Below are positions 1 through 8,500 of a DNA stretch of 64,000 nucleotides, piece after piece. The notes under the pieces are model-generated. The model was not told where the DNA came from and searched no databases. It saw only the letters and a program-made list of their open reading frames with translations. Numbering within the stretch: the first letter of the stretch is position 1; each line of letters starts with the position of its first letter. A program made the translations under genes and the position numbers. Origin of the DNA: Mariniflexile sp044335535 (GTDB taxonomy: Bacteria > Bacteroidota > Bacteroidia > Flavobacteriales > Flavobacteriaceae); assembly GCF_044335535.1 (NCBI RefSeq), contig NZ_JBIQVZ010000001.1, positions 1 to 64,000 of the forward strand, written 5' to 3'.

Positions 1-380
1 CCGCAGTTTTTTTTTTCGGGACGGGGGCTTTGGCCGTGGGACATGGGCATCGGGCTCCCGTTTTGGGGCAAAAATGTATGGAAAAAAGCCCAGCGGAATC
101 CCCTTCCCGGATCCAAGAACATATTGTGCCCTTGGATAACCGATAGTTTTTACACATATATATAAGGGGCATTTGCCAAAGTGGGCCTTGACCGGGGAGA
201 TGGACCCTGCCCCGTGACCATGTAGCGCGCGTTAGGGATGGCAGTGGAAAGCCCGCAGCGAGGTACGAGCGAGGACTTGTAACGGACAGCCCGACCTTGC
301 TCCTTTTGCAAGGGAACGCCCTAATTATTTATCTATTAAAAATTATACCTATATATATATTGTATGTATTTGTTTATACT
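1..380. other. GC-rich intergenic region before thrS
   Basis: This stretch of about 380 bases has no convincing open reading frame and is visibly richer in G and C than the rest of the window, which is AT-rich. The left part (1-180) has G-runs and poly-T but no feature I can name. The right part (225-324) looks like a folded element and is listed separately. It could be the 3-prime flank of something lying left of the window. Confidence 0.5.
225..324 (+). repeat. Structured intergenic element (possible ncRNA or flavobacterial repeat)
   Basis: A compact GC-rich block starts at GCGCGCGTTAGGGATGG and ends at GGGAACGCCCTAA. GCGTT near 229 can pair with AACGC near 315, closing the block, and CCTTGC (295-300) pairs with GCAAGG (308-313) as a local hairpin. 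From memory, blocks of the form GCGCGTTAGGGAT ... AGCCCG ... AGCCCGACC ... AACGCCC recur between genes of many Flavobacteriaceae, so this is probably a family and not a single-copy gene. The strand is a guess. No function is known to me. Confidence 0.45.
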
Positions 381-390
381 ACTATCTTTG
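360..390 (+). promoter_or_regulatory. Predicted promoter of the thrS operon
   Basis: TATCTTTG at 383-390 fits the Bacteroidota -7 box TAnnTTTG, and TTG at 360-362 lies 20 bases upstream as a -33 box. Transcription would start near 397, giving a leader of only about 17 bases before the thrS ATG at 414. That leaves no room for a T-box or other attenuator. Confidence 0.65.
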
Positions 391-413
391 CACACTGAAT
401 TTAATTTATTTTA

Positions 414-2348
414 ATGATACATATTACATTACCCGATGGCAGTGTGAAAACGTTTGAAGCGAACGTTACACCTATGGATGTTGCAAAAAGCATTAGTGAA
501 GGATTTGCTAGAAACGTGATTTCGGCAAATTTTAATGGCACAACCGTGGAAACTGTAACGCCTTTAACCACCGATGGCTCGTTGGTTTTATATACTTGGA
601 ACGACAGCGAAGGAAAAACAGCCTTTTGGCATTCGTCTGCTCACGTGTTGGCACAGGCTATTGAAGAACTATATAAAGGTGCGAAACTTACCATTGGTCC
701 TGCGATTGAAAATGGTTTTTATTACGATGTTGATTTTGGTGAGCATATAGTTTCTGAAAAAGACTTTAAAGCGATTGAAGACAAGATGTTGGAAATTGCT
801 CGTGGAAAGCATGATTTTAAAATGCGCTCTGCTACAAAAGCTGAAGCCTTAGATTTATATAAAGGTAATACCTTTAAAACCGAGTTGATTGAAAACTTAG
901 AAGATGGCACCATTACTTTTTGCGATCATTCTACTTTTACAGATTTGTGTCGTGGTGGCCATATACCAAATACAAGTATAATAAAGGCTGTTAAAATTTT
1001 AAGTGTTGCAGGTGCTTATTGGAGAGGTAATGAAAATAATCCGCAACTTACGCGTGTTTATGGTATTTCGTTTCCGAAGCAAAAAGAGCTTACAGAATAT
1101 TTGGAATTACTTGAAGAAGCTAAAAAACGTGACCATAGAAAGCTTGGTAAAGAATTGGAATTGTTTACATTTTCCCAAAAAGTGGGACAAGGACTTCCTT
1201 TGTGGCTGCCAAAAGGTGCTGCATTACGTGAACGTTTAGAAAACTTCTTAAAAGCGGCACAAAAAAAAGCTGGCTACGAAATGGTCGTTACACCTCATAT
1301 CGGACAGAAAGAACTTTATGTTACTTCTGGTCATTATGCAAAATATGGTGCCGATAGTTTTCAGCCTATTCACACACCAAAGGAAGGTGAGGAATTTTTG
1401 TTAAAGCCTATGAACTGTCCGCATCACTGCGAAATTTACAACAACAGCCAATGGAGTTATAAAGATTTGCCTAAGCGTTATGCTGAATTTGGTACTGTAT
1501 ATAGATATGAACAAAGTGGTGAATTACATGGTTTAACACGTGTAAGAGGGTTTACTCAAGATGATGCGCATTTATTTTGTACACCAGACCAACTAGATGC
1601 TGAGTTTAAAAATGTGATTGATTTGGTACTTTATGTATTTGGATCGTTAGGATTTGAAAATTTTACCGCCCAAGTATCGTTAAGAGACCCTGAGACTCCT
1701 GATAAATATATAGGTAGTTTAGAAAACTGGGAGAAAGCTGAAAATGCTATTATGAGTGCTACCATAGATAAAGGTTTGAATTATACCGTAAAAACTGGTG
1801 AAGCTGCTTTTTATGGTCCTAAACTGGATTTTATGGTAAAAGATGCGCTTGGTCGTCAATGGCAGTTAGGTACGATTCAAGTCGATTACAACTTACCTGA
1901 GCGTTTCAATTTAACGTATAAAGGCAGTGATAATGAATTACACAGACCTGTAATGATACATCGAGCACCTTTTGGAAGTATGGAACGTTTTATTGCTATT
2001 TTACTAGAACATACCGCTGGTAATTTCCCACTTTGGCTGATGCCAACACAGGCTATTATACTGTCAATTAGTGAGAAATATGAAAAATACGCTGAAAAAG
2101 TTTTAAATTTGCTAGAAAATGACGAAATTCGCGCCCTTGTAGACCATAGGAATGAAACCATTGGTAAGAAAATTAGGGAAGCAGAAATGCAAAAATACCC
2201 TTTTATGATTATCATAGGTGAACAAGAGGCGAAAGAAAACAAAATAACTGTGCGTATGCACGGAGGAGAAGATTTAGGAATGATTTCCATTGAAGACTTC
2301 TCAAAAATTATTAAAACAGAAATAAGCAAAACGTTAAAACCGTTTTAA
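414..2348 (+). CDS. thrS: Threonine--tRNA ligase
   Basis: This cytoplasmic class II synthetase charges tRNA-Thr. At 644 residues it matches the usual length. Domains in order are an N-terminal TGS domain (about 1-60), an editing domain with the HSSAH motif (H73, H77) and CRGGH (C179, H183), a catalytic core whose zinc cysteine sits in MNCPHH (C335), and a C-terminal anticodon-binding domain (about 545-640). Every expected editing and zinc residue that I checked is present, so the enzyme should both charge and proofread. It is the first gene of a translation operon, followed after 28 bases by infC and then rpmI and rplT. The ATG follows a short leader from the promoter at 360-390. Confidence 0.98.
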   Translation: MIHITLPDGSVKTFEANVTPMDVAKSISEGFARNVISANFNGTTVETVTPLTTDGSLVLYTWNDSEGKTAFWHSSAHVLAQAIEELYKGAKLTIGPAIENGFYYDVDFGEHIVSEKDFKAIEDKMLEIARGKHDFKMRSATKAEALDLYKGNTFKTELIENLEDGTITFCDHSTFTDLCRGGHIPNTSIIKAVKILSVAGAYWRGNENNPQLTRVYGISFPKQKELTEYLELLEEAKKRDHRKLGKELELFTFSQKVGQGLPLWLPKGAALRERLENFLKAAQKKAGYEMVVTPHIGQKELYVTSGHYAKYGADSFQPIHTPKEGEEFLLKPMNCPHHCEIYNNSQWSYKDLPKRYAEFGTVYRYEQSGELHGLTRVRGFTQDDAHLFCTPDQLDAEFKNVIDLVLYVFGSLGFENFTAQVSLRDPETPDKYIGSLENWEKAENAIMSATIDKGLNYTVKTGEAAFYGPKLDFMVKDALGRQWQLGTIQVDYNLPERFNLTYKGSDNELHRPVMIHRAPFGSMERFIAILLEHTAGNFPLWLMPTQAIILSISEKYEKYAEKVLNLLENDEIRALVDHRNETIGKKIREAEMQKYPFMIIIGEQEAKENKITVRMHGGEDLGMISIEDFSKIIKTEISKTLKPF

Positions 2349-2376
2349 ATAAGTTTAACTTAAAAAACATAAAGCC

Positions 2377-2925
2377 ATAGCAATTAGAAGAAAATCGCAA
2401 CCCGCAAAAAGGGTTTCACAAGAGGATAAACATAGAATTAACTCTAAGATTAGTGCACCCAACGTTCGTCTTGTAGGCGAAAACGTCGAAATAGGTGTGT
2501 ATTCTACCAGAGATGCTTTAAAAATAGCAGACGAGCAAGGATTTGATCTAGTAGAGATTTCTCCAAATGCAGATCCTCCTGTTTGTAAAGTTATGGATTA
2601 TAAAAAGTTTCTTTACGAACAAAAGAAACGTGATAAAGTTATTAAAGCCAAGGCTACTAAGGTTGTAATTAAGGAAATTCGATTTGGACCTCAAACCGAC
2701 GACCATGATTACGACTTTAAAAAGAAGCATGCCGAAAAATTCTTAAAAGAAGGTGCTAAACTTAAAGCATTTGTTTTCTTTAAAGGACGTTCTATCGTGT
2801 TTAAAGAGCAAGGACAGATTTTATTATTAAGATTGGCCCAAGATCTTGAAGAATTTGGTAAAGTAGAGCAAATGCCGCAATTGGAAGGTAAACGTATGAC
2901 CATGTTTATTGCTCCAAAAAAATAA
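2377..2925 (+). CDS. infC: Translation initiation factor IF-3 (AUA start)
   Basis: IF-3 binds the 30S subunit and discriminates against non-AUG start codons. The first ATG/GTG-type codon in this frame would begin within the protein (2497), losing the conserved N-terminal domain. Reading upstream, the frame stays open to a stop at 2356, and codons from 2377 give (M)AIRRKSQ followed by EDKHRINSKI, the usual IF-3 N-terminus. The codon before AIRR is ATA, so I start the gene there (182 residues, normal length). The N-domain covers about 1-85 and the C-domain about 95-180. A rare start codon fits IF-3 autoregulation as known in E. coli (AUU). It lies between thrS and rpmI. Confidence 0.93.
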   Translation: MAIRRKSQPAKRVSQEDKHRINSKISAPNVRLVGENVEIGVYSTRDALKIADEQGFDLVEISPNADPPVCKVMDYKKFLYEQKKRDKVIKAKATKVVIKEIRFGPQTDDHDYDFKKKHAEKFLKEGAKLKAFVFFKGRSIVFKEQGQILLLRLAQDLEEFGKVEQMPQLEGKRMTMFIAPKK

Positions 2926-3012
2926 AGAAAAGTATATCTTATATAAATAAGATGCTGAAATAAATTCAGCACAACGTAATTAAGCGAAATAATTAAAACC
3001 TAGGAAAAGAAA

Positions 3013-3210
3013 ATGCCTAAAATGAAAACAAAATCGAGTGCCAAAAAACGCTTTAAGCTAACTGGTACTGGTAAGATTAAAAGAAAGCACGCTTTTAAAA
3101 GTCACATCTTAACAAAGAAGTCTAAAAAACGTAAGCTCGCTTTGACGCATGATACATTAGTAGATAAGGCGGATGAGAATAATGTTAAATTGATGTTACG
3201 TTTAAAGTAA
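3013..3210 (+). CDS. rpmI: 50S ribosomal protein L35
   Basis: This is a 65-residue, very basic protein beginning MPKMKTKSSAKKRFKLTGTGKIKRKHAF, the recognisable start of bL35. It is a component of the large ribosomal subunit. The gene lies 87 bases after infC and 120 bases before rplT, the standard infC-rpmI-rplT order. The length is normal for the family and nothing unusual is seen. Confidence 0.97.
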   Translation: MPKMKTKSSAKKRFKLTGTGKIKRKHAFKSHILTKKSKKRKLALTHDTLVDKADENNVKLMLRLK

Positions 3211-3215
3211 CCACT

Positions 3216-3300
3216 TTTTAACCGGTTAAAATAAATTATAAACCCTGGAGTTAGGCCATAAAGAATTCAGAATTCAGAATTCAAAATTCAGAATTAAAGA
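3216..3300. repeat. Palindrome and AATTCAGA tandem repeat between rpmI and rplT
   Basis: A perfect 16-base palindrome (TTTTAACCGGTTAAAA, 3216-3231) is followed at about 3262-3298 by four to five imperfect copies of AATTCAGA. This lies within the operon between the L35 and L20 genes, where many bacteria carry an L20-binding leader. I see no L20-type pseudoknot, but the palindrome may matter for transcript processing. Confidence 0.6.
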
Positions 3301-3330
3301 ATCGCCTACTACAAAAAAACAATTAAAATT

Positions 3331-3675
3331 ATGCCAAGATCAGTAAATTCTGTAGCAAAAAGAGCCCGAAGAAAAAAGGTTCTAAAACAAGCAAAAGGTT
3401 ACTTTGGACGTCGTAAAAACGTTTGGACAGTAGCAAAAAATGCGGTTGATAAAGCGATGCAATACTCGTATAGAGACCGTAGAAACAAAAAGAGAACATT
3501 CCGTGCTTTATGGATTGCGCGTATAAACGCAGGTGCCAGGGAGTATGGATTATCTTATTCTCAATTTATGGGAAAATTAAAAGCTAATGATATTGAATTA
3601 AACCGTAAGGTTTTAGCAGATTTAGCTATGAATAACCCAGAGGCTTTTAAAGCCGTAATAGAGAAAGTAAAATAA
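3331..3675 (+). CDS. rplT: 50S ribosomal protein L20
   Basis: This 114-residue basic protein begins MPRSVNSVAKRARRKKVLKQ and contains AKGYFGRRKNVWTVAKNAV, both hallmarks of bL20. L20 binds 23S rRNA early in 50S assembly and in other bacteria represses its own operon. It is the last gene of the thrS-infC-rpmI-rplT operon and is followed at once by a good intrinsic terminator. Confidence 0.98.
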   Translation: MPRSVNSVAKRARRKKVLKQAKGYFGRRKNVWTVAKNAVDKAMQYSYRDRRNKKRTFRALWIARINAGAREYGLSYSQFMGKLKANDIELNRKVLADLAMNNPEAFKAVIEKVK

Positions 3676-3720
3676 GGCGTTTTCGCCATTGTTAAACATA
3701 TTATATTCGCTTAATATATT

Positions 3721-3751
3721 AAAAATCCGGTTCGTTTGAATCGGATTTTTT
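3721..3751 (+). terminator. Rho-independent terminator after rplT
   Basis: AAAAATCCG and CGGATTTTT form a stem extended by GTTC/GAAT pairing around a GTTT loop, followed by T-rich sequence. It closes the thrS-infC-rpmI-rplT operon. Confidence 0.88.
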
Positions 3752-3810
3752 ATTTTTGGTTTAAATCAAAAAAATAAATGTTAAATTTATAAGCCTAATA
3801 ACACCTGTAT

Positions 3811-5127
3811 ATGTATTTGTCTAACCGCATAAGAAATATAAGTTTTTGGGGATTGGATTTTATTAAGGGAGGTAAAATAAGAAAACATTATCGAAACATT
3901 GAAGCTATTTTAGACAATCCAACCTCAAAAGAATCTCTAATTCAAAGAAATTCACATTTAGATAATGTTTTAAAACATGCTACTAAAACCACCGCGTATT
4001 ACAAACCATACTCTAATTTCAAGTCAATAGAAGATTTTCCTGTTATTAAAAAAAATGTCATTCAAGAACATTTTGAAAGTTTTAAATCAAAAGGGTTAAA
4101 AAATAATGCATACCATAAAGTATCTACAAGTGGTTCTACAGGAATGCCTTTTTTTTTATATCAAGACAAAAATAAACGCTTGAGAAATACAGCGGATGTT
4201 ATATTCTTTTCTAAACTTTCCAATTATATAATAGGTAATCGTTTATTTGAACTTGAGGTTTGGAGAGAACATAATAGAAAAAAGCCTTTTAAATCTTGGT
4301 TGCAAAACGTAATTCAATTTGATATAACTAGACTAGACGAAGATAGAATTTCTCATTTTTTGTATCAATTAAAGAAATATAAACAAAACAAAACGCTTCT
4401 TGGATTTGCATCTTCTTTTGAAACAATCTGTCAATATCTGGACAAAAAAAACATAACGCTAGGGAACAATCTTAAGCTAACATCAATTATAGCTAATTCT
4501 GAATATCTAAATGATTACACAAGAACTAAATTAAAACAGTTTTTTAAGGTTCCTGTACTGTCAAGATATTCAAATGAAGAAATAGGCATTATTGCTCAAC
4601 AAACAATAGAATCACCAAATTATTTTATTATTAACCATGCCAGTTATTTTGTAGAAGTCTTAGACATTGAAAAAGATGTACAAGTAAAAAAAGGGCAATT
4701 AGGAAGAATTGTTGTTACAGATCTATTTAATTATTGTATGCCTATTATAAGATATGATACAGGGGATGTAGCTAAATTAATTGAAACCGAAAAAGGTATT
4801 ACAAAATTTAAACACATTGAAGGAAGAAAAATGGATTTAATTTATGATACGAGTGGGAGTTTGATTTCTTCGTTTGTTATTTATACTAAATTCTACAAAT
4901 ACTATACCTATTTAAAACAATATCAATTTATTCAAGAAAGCAAAAAAGAATACACCATTAAATTAAATATTCATAATACGTTTCCTTTTGAAACAGAATT
5001 AACTGAAGATATTAAAAAAGATTTCGGAAAAGATGCCATTGTAAAAATAGTATATGTAGATGAGATTCCTCCTTTGGCTTCCGGAAAAAGAAAAAAAGTA
5101 GTGAATAATTATACTAAACCCGATTAA
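3811..5127 (+). CDS. Adenylate-forming enzyme, phenylacetate-CoA ligase (PaaK/CapK) family
   Basis: This 438-residue soluble protein carries the phosphate-binding loop STSGSTGMPFF (about residues 104-114) and the later motif YDTGDVAKL (about 310), typical of ANL-superfamily enzymes related to PaaK and to CapK-like proteins of polysaccharide clusters. Such enzymes activate a carboxylate as an acyl-adenylate and pass it to CoA or another acceptor. The substrate cannot be read from sequence. The gene overlaps tail to tail by 14 bases with an ATP-grasp ligase on the other strand, which suggests the two act on the same surface or metabolite modification. Both look more AT-rich than the operon before them, a weak sign of transfer. 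Confidence 0.8.
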   Translation: MYLSNRIRNISFWGLDFIKGGKIRKHYRNIEAILDNPTSKESLIQRNSHLDNVLKHATKTTAYYKPYSNFKSIEDFPVIKKNVIQEHFESFKSKGLKNNAYHKVSTSGSTGMPFFLYQDKNKRLRNTADVIFFSKLSNYIIGNRLFELEVWREHNRKKPFKSWLQNVIQFDITRLDEDRISHFLYQLKKYKQNKTLLGFASSFETICQYLDKKNITLGNNLKLTSIIANSEYLNDYTRTKLKQFFKVPVLSRYSNEEIGIIAQQTIESPNYFIINHASYFVEVLDIEKDVQVKKGQLGRIVVTDLFNYCMPIIRYDTGDVAKLIETEKGITKFKHIEGRKMDLIYDTSGSLISSFVIYTKFYKYYTYLKQYQFIQESKKEYTIKLNIHNTFPFETELTEDIKKDFGKDAIVKIVYVDEIPPLASGKRKKVVNNYTKPD

Positions 5128-6304
5128 AATGATGCTTTATTTTTCCTAATATAATATTTTTAGTTCTCATAACAAATTTATAAACCATCGGAACTGGGTC
5201 ATTTAAAGCATATTTAAAAGACGTATTGTTCAATATAAATTTGAAATGAAACATGAAAAGAACATTATTTCTTATACTTTTAACTAATCCTTTTAAGTTT
5301 AAATAATTTACCTTTTTATACTTTGGCAACTCAAACTGCTTATTTAAACCTGTTAAACAATATAAATAAGGGAAATTAACGCCAGCAATTAATGATGCAT
5401 CTAAAGATCCCCAGAACCGGGTATTAACTTCAATAATCTTAAATGTATTACTTTTTATGTCAAACCTACAATCTACATGGGCTACACCAGACCAATTAAG
5501 TGATTTGATTAACTTTACAATAATCTCATACAACTGTTCTTCATATACAAATTTAACTCCCAATAAAGGAGCGAACGGATTATCGGCATTCATGGTTGCT
5601 TTTTGAATTGTAAATGCCAAAATAGAACCAGACTTACATAAAACACTGCAACCTATATCATAACCCTCTATATATTCTTGAATAATAAATTCGTGATCAT
5701 TTAATTTGTTAATTGCAAAATATTCTTGTAAACCCGCTAAGTCCTTAAAAATATTCACATCCGTTCCGCCCCCTATCCCTTCTGTCGGTTTAACTATTAT
5801 TGGAAATTTTATGGTGTCATCTGTAGTTAAATTATTTGAATTATATAAATAACTTTTTGGAAACGGCAAGTTATTAGTCAATAAATGCTCTGCTAATTTC
5901 CATTTATTCTTCGCTATTTTAAAATCATTATAGGCAGGTAGTAAACATAATTTATCTTTAAATAATATTTTATCTTTATATTTTATTAATGCTTCAATTC
6001 CCTTTTCATAAATTGCCATTATTACGTCAATCTTATGCTTTTTTGACTCTTCATTAATGTTTTTAATCCACTCTAGTTCTTCATTTGTTTTAGGATAGTA
6101 AGAAAAATGAAATATATGTCTCGAATATCTCATTGGAATATGCCTTTGATTAGACATAATATAAATTTCAACATCCTTAACTTGAGACAAACTATTTACC
6201 ACATAAATTAATAAATGGCTATCGCCATCTGGAATTAAAACTGAAATAGCCATTAAATATTTTTTTATTTTTATAGATAAATATAATATATTCTTAACCT
6301 TCAT
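5114..6304 (-). CDS. ATP-grasp domain ligase (carbamoyl-phosphate-synthase-like)
   Basis: This 396-residue protein has the ATP-grasp signature: FPIIVKPTEGIGGGTDV (lysine and glycine-rich loop, about 170-187), the adenine-binding hinge IIQEYIEGYD (about 215), and the metal-binding KIIEVNTRFWGS (about 290-302). Family members join a carboxylate to an amine or thiol via an acyl-phosphate. Its best-known relatives of this layout are PylC/CarB-like ligases in polysaccharide or peptide-modification clusters. The 3-prime end overlaps that of the adenylating enzyme by 14 bases. The substrate is unknown. The extreme N-terminus (MKVKNILYLSIKIKKYLMAISVLIPDG) contains a second Met, about residue 18, that may be the real start. 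Confidence 0.82.
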   Translation of the reverse strand: MKVKNILYLSIKIKKYLMAISVLIPDGDSHLLIYVVNSLSQVKDVEIYIMSNQRHIPMRYSRHIFHFSYYPKTNEELEWIKNINEESKKHKIDVIMAIYEKGIEALIKYKDKILFKDKLCLLPAYNDFKIAKNKWKLAEHLLTNNLPFPKSYLYNSNNLTTDDTIKFPIIVKPTEGIGGGTDVNIFKDLAGLQEYFAINKLNDHEFIIQEYIEGYDIGCSVLCKSGSILAFTIQKATMNADNPFAPLLGVKFVYEEQLYEIIVKLIKSLNWSGVAHVDCRFDIKSNTFKIIEVNTRFWGSLDASLIAGVNFPYLYCLTGLNKQFELPKYKKVNYLNLKGLVKSIRNNVLFMFHFKFILNNTSFKYALNDPVPMVYKFVMRTKNIILGKIKHHFNRV

Positions 6305-6516
6305 CTCAAAAAATTCAATATAATTTAATAAAACTTCTAAATAATGAGAATAAATAATACTGAATTATACTTTAATCGAATTTAATTGCAACATAACAAA
6401 TATTTTAATTAATGTTAGACGCTTCTATATAATTTTGTATCAAATTTTAAACCTTCCTACTAGGGTGATTCGATTAATAGCAAATAAATCAACACTTTAA
6501 CTTAAAATTAAACATT

Positions 6517-7614
6517 ATGAAAATTAAATTTTATGCAAGTTTTGCCTTTTTTGTAGGCGTGTTAATGCTTTTTGGTATGTATAGCTGCCAAACCGAACCC
6601 TTAGATTCTGACCAAAATTTAAGTGCTACAAGTAGTAGTGCTTCTAAAACAAGTTCAGTAATACTTGACTGGTCCTGCAGCACAACAGCAACTGAAGTTG
6701 ACTTATTAGCTGGACAAACCATGTTAGTTGGAAAAGTAAAAGTAGAAGTTGTAGGTTCGGACTACAAAATAACCTACGATATTACTGTTGATGGCTATTG
6801 TTTAACATCTACACATTTATCTGTTGTTGAATCGCCAGATTTATTCCCAAATAATAATGGCAACCCTACAAATGGTCATTTTGAGTATGGTGATGACGAG
6901 CTTGATTGTGTTACAAGTGCTACTTATTACGTTCCTACTTCAAAAGGAACCTATATTGCAGCCCATGCAGTTGTAAATTGTGTGTCTGATGTTACAAGTG
7001 AAGCATTTGAACAGTCTTTACCAGAACAAGTGGATGTTTGCGTGACAGCTAAAGGTGTACCTGAAAGCTATTTCGATATACAAATTGCTGATGGAAATTC
7101 TTTATCTGGTTTATTTGATGCTTGGTGTCTAGATCAAGATGCTACTTTAAACAATAATGAATGTTTTACTGCTGATGTTTATTCTTCTTACGAAACTCTT
7201 CCTGCTGGTAAATTTGAAAAACCTGAAAATTTCGGAGCCCTTAATTGGCTTATGAATCAAGGATTTATAGGAACTGAAGCAACTCCTGAATTAGGTAATT
7301 ATACTTTTGGTGATATTCAAATAGCTGTTTGGAAGTTAGTTGATGATAGTGTATGTACGCTATGCCAATTCACTGGCCCTTACAACAATGACAGAATAAA
7401 TATGCTTGTTGAAATGGCTCTAGCTCACAATGACTTTGTGCCTGGTTGTGGTGACGATATTGTAATTGTTCTTATACCTACTGACAACAAGCAATCTATT
7501 TTTATTACCATCCCTGCACCATGTGGAGAATGTGAAGAGACTGCTTGGGGTGATGGTTGTCCATTCCCTGGAAAAAATTGGGCCACTTATTTTAAATATG
7601 ACGCTGGTTCATAA
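6517..7614 (+). CDS. Lipoprotein with thioester-domain-like C-terminal region
   Basis: A signal sequence ends in a lipobox with Cys24 (MYSCQTEP), so the 365-residue product is a lipoprotein. Residues about 50-170 form one beta-rich unit ending near IAAHAVVNC. Residues about 175-345 form a second unit with DAWCLDQ (C204), ENFGALNWLMNQGF, and GDIQIAVWKLV (Q268). The pair of an aromatic-Cys-hydrophobic motif and a Gln-x-x-hydrophobic-Trp motif about 64 residues later resembles thioester (TQXA-type) adhesin domains of Gram-positive bacteria, where Cys and Gln form an internal thioester. This is inference; many other cysteines are present and could form disulfides. The gene stands alone, with its own terminator. 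Confidence 0.7.
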   Translation: MKIKFYASFAFFVGVLMLFGMYSCQTEPLDSDQNLSATSSSASKTSSVILDWSCSTTATEVDLLAGQTMLVGKVKVEVVGSDYKITYDITVDGYCLTSTHLSVVESPDLFPNNNGNPTNGHFEYGDDELDCVTSATYYVPTSKGTYIAAHAVVNCVSDVTSEAFEQSLPEQVDVCVTAKGVPESYFDIQIADGNSLSGLFDAWCLDQDATLNNNECFTADVYSSYETLPAGKFEKPENFGALNWLMNQGFIGTEATPELGNYTFGDIQIAVWKLVDDSVCTLCQFTGPYNNDRINMLVEMALAHNDFVPGCGDDIVIVLIPTDNKQSIFITIPAPCGECEETAWGDGCPFPGKNWATYFKYDAGS

Positions 7615-7634
7615 AAAAACATGACATGTTAAAC

Positions 7635-7671
7635 AAAAAAATCCGGTTCTTAATTGAATCGGATTTTTTTA
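7635..7671 (+). terminator. Rho-independent terminator
   Basis: AAAAAATCCG pairs with CGGATTTTTT around GTTCTTAATTGAAT (which can itself pair GTTC/GAAT), followed by a T-run. It terminates the thioester-like lipoprotein gene and lies immediately left of the inverted-repeat element. Confidence 0.85.
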
Positions 7672-7672
7672 T

Positions 7673-7944
7673 GAAGTGGTTTAAACTTTTTCGATTGAAG
7701 CAGGACGGAGCGTAGAAAAATAACCCAGTGGGTTAATTTAGCGAACGGGCCAGCCAGCGCAATAGCAATTTTATTAAATCGAAGTCTTTTTCGAGTTAGG
7801 GCCGAGCGTAAAGAAAAGGTTTAGTAAACCTTTTTAGAGAAGGAGCCAGCTTGTCGCGTTGGAAAAGCTACGGATAGAAAAAAAGATGTAGAGTGGGCAA
7901 AAAAGGGCGATTTTTTAGCCAATGGAAAAAGTTTAAACCACTTC
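7673..7944. mobile_element. MITE-like inverted-repeat element, family A, copy 1
   Basis: The terminal inverted repeats are GAAGTGGTTTAAACTTTTTC at the left and its near-complement at the right, ending CCACTTC. There is no coding capacity in 272 bases. Internal words (GATTGAAGCAGGACGGAGCGT, AACCCAGTGGGTTA, AGCGAAC...GCCAGCGCAAT, GGGCGATTTTTTAGCCAA) are shared with the copy at 25181-25556. The right end overlaps the TAG stop codon of yjbQ by one base. I interpret it as a non-autonomous transposon-derived element; no transposase for it is in the window. Confidence 0.8.
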
Positions 7945-8366
7945 TATATCCCAAAAGCAGTAATAACAATTGTTCTTGATCCTCCATGATTTCTATGCTC
8001 ACAAAGATAAATTCCTTGCCAAATTCCTAAATTCAACTTACCATTGGTAATTGGTATTTGTACCGAAGCACCTAATAAAGAGGCTTTAATATGCGCAGGC
8101 ATGTCATCAGAACCTTCATAAGTATGTTTATAAAAAGGTGCATTTTCAGGAACCATCTTGTTAAAGTGACTTTCAAAATCTGTTCTAACCGTAAAATCGG
8201 CATTTTCATTTATGGTTAAACTTGCCGATGTATGTTTAATAAACACCTGTAGTTGCCCTATATTAATTTGACTAATTTCTGGAACTGCATCCAAAACAGT
8301 ATCGGTAATTAAATGAAAACCTCTTGAGTAAGACTTTAATTTTATTTGTTTTTGAAAGGATTTCAT
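7944..8366 (-). CDS. yjbQ: YjbQ family protein (UPF0047)
   Basis: This is a 140-residue cytoplasmic protein of the YjbQ/UPF0047 family. Conserved features are IKHTSASLTINENAD (about 46-60), a DMPAHIKASLLG segment (about 94-105), and the C-terminal GIWQGIYLCEHRNHGGSRTI (about 117-136) with the clustered His and Glu. Family members show a weak thiamine-phosphate synthase activity in vitro, and their true role is uncertain. The length is complete. The stop codon lies at the edge of an inverted-repeat element, so the last residues should be compared with orthologues. Confidence 0.93.
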   Translation of the reverse strand: MKSFQKQIKLKSYSRGFHLITDTVLDAVPEISQINIGQLQVFIKHTSASLTINENADFTVRTDFESHFNKMVPENAPFYKHTYEGSDDMPAHIKASLLGASVQIPITNGKLNLGIWQGIYLCEHRNHGGSRTIVITAFGI

Positions 8367-8500
8367 ATAACTTTTATTTAAAACAATGCTTAAATTTAGG
8401 CTTTAAAATATAATTACACGCTGCATTTTTCGTTTTAATAACGCAACCTTTTAAATTTAATAGCATCTATAAAAAAATAAAGAACCTAAATTTAAATACT

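Noticed and set aside
397..413. T-box or other aminoacyl-tRNA leader before thrS
   Set aside because: The predicted transcript start leaves only about 17 bases of leader, and no T-box sequence was found.
3211..3330. L20-binding leader between rpmI and rplT
   Set aside because: No L20-type pseudoknot or rRNA mimic is apparent; only a palindrome and simple repeats are seen.
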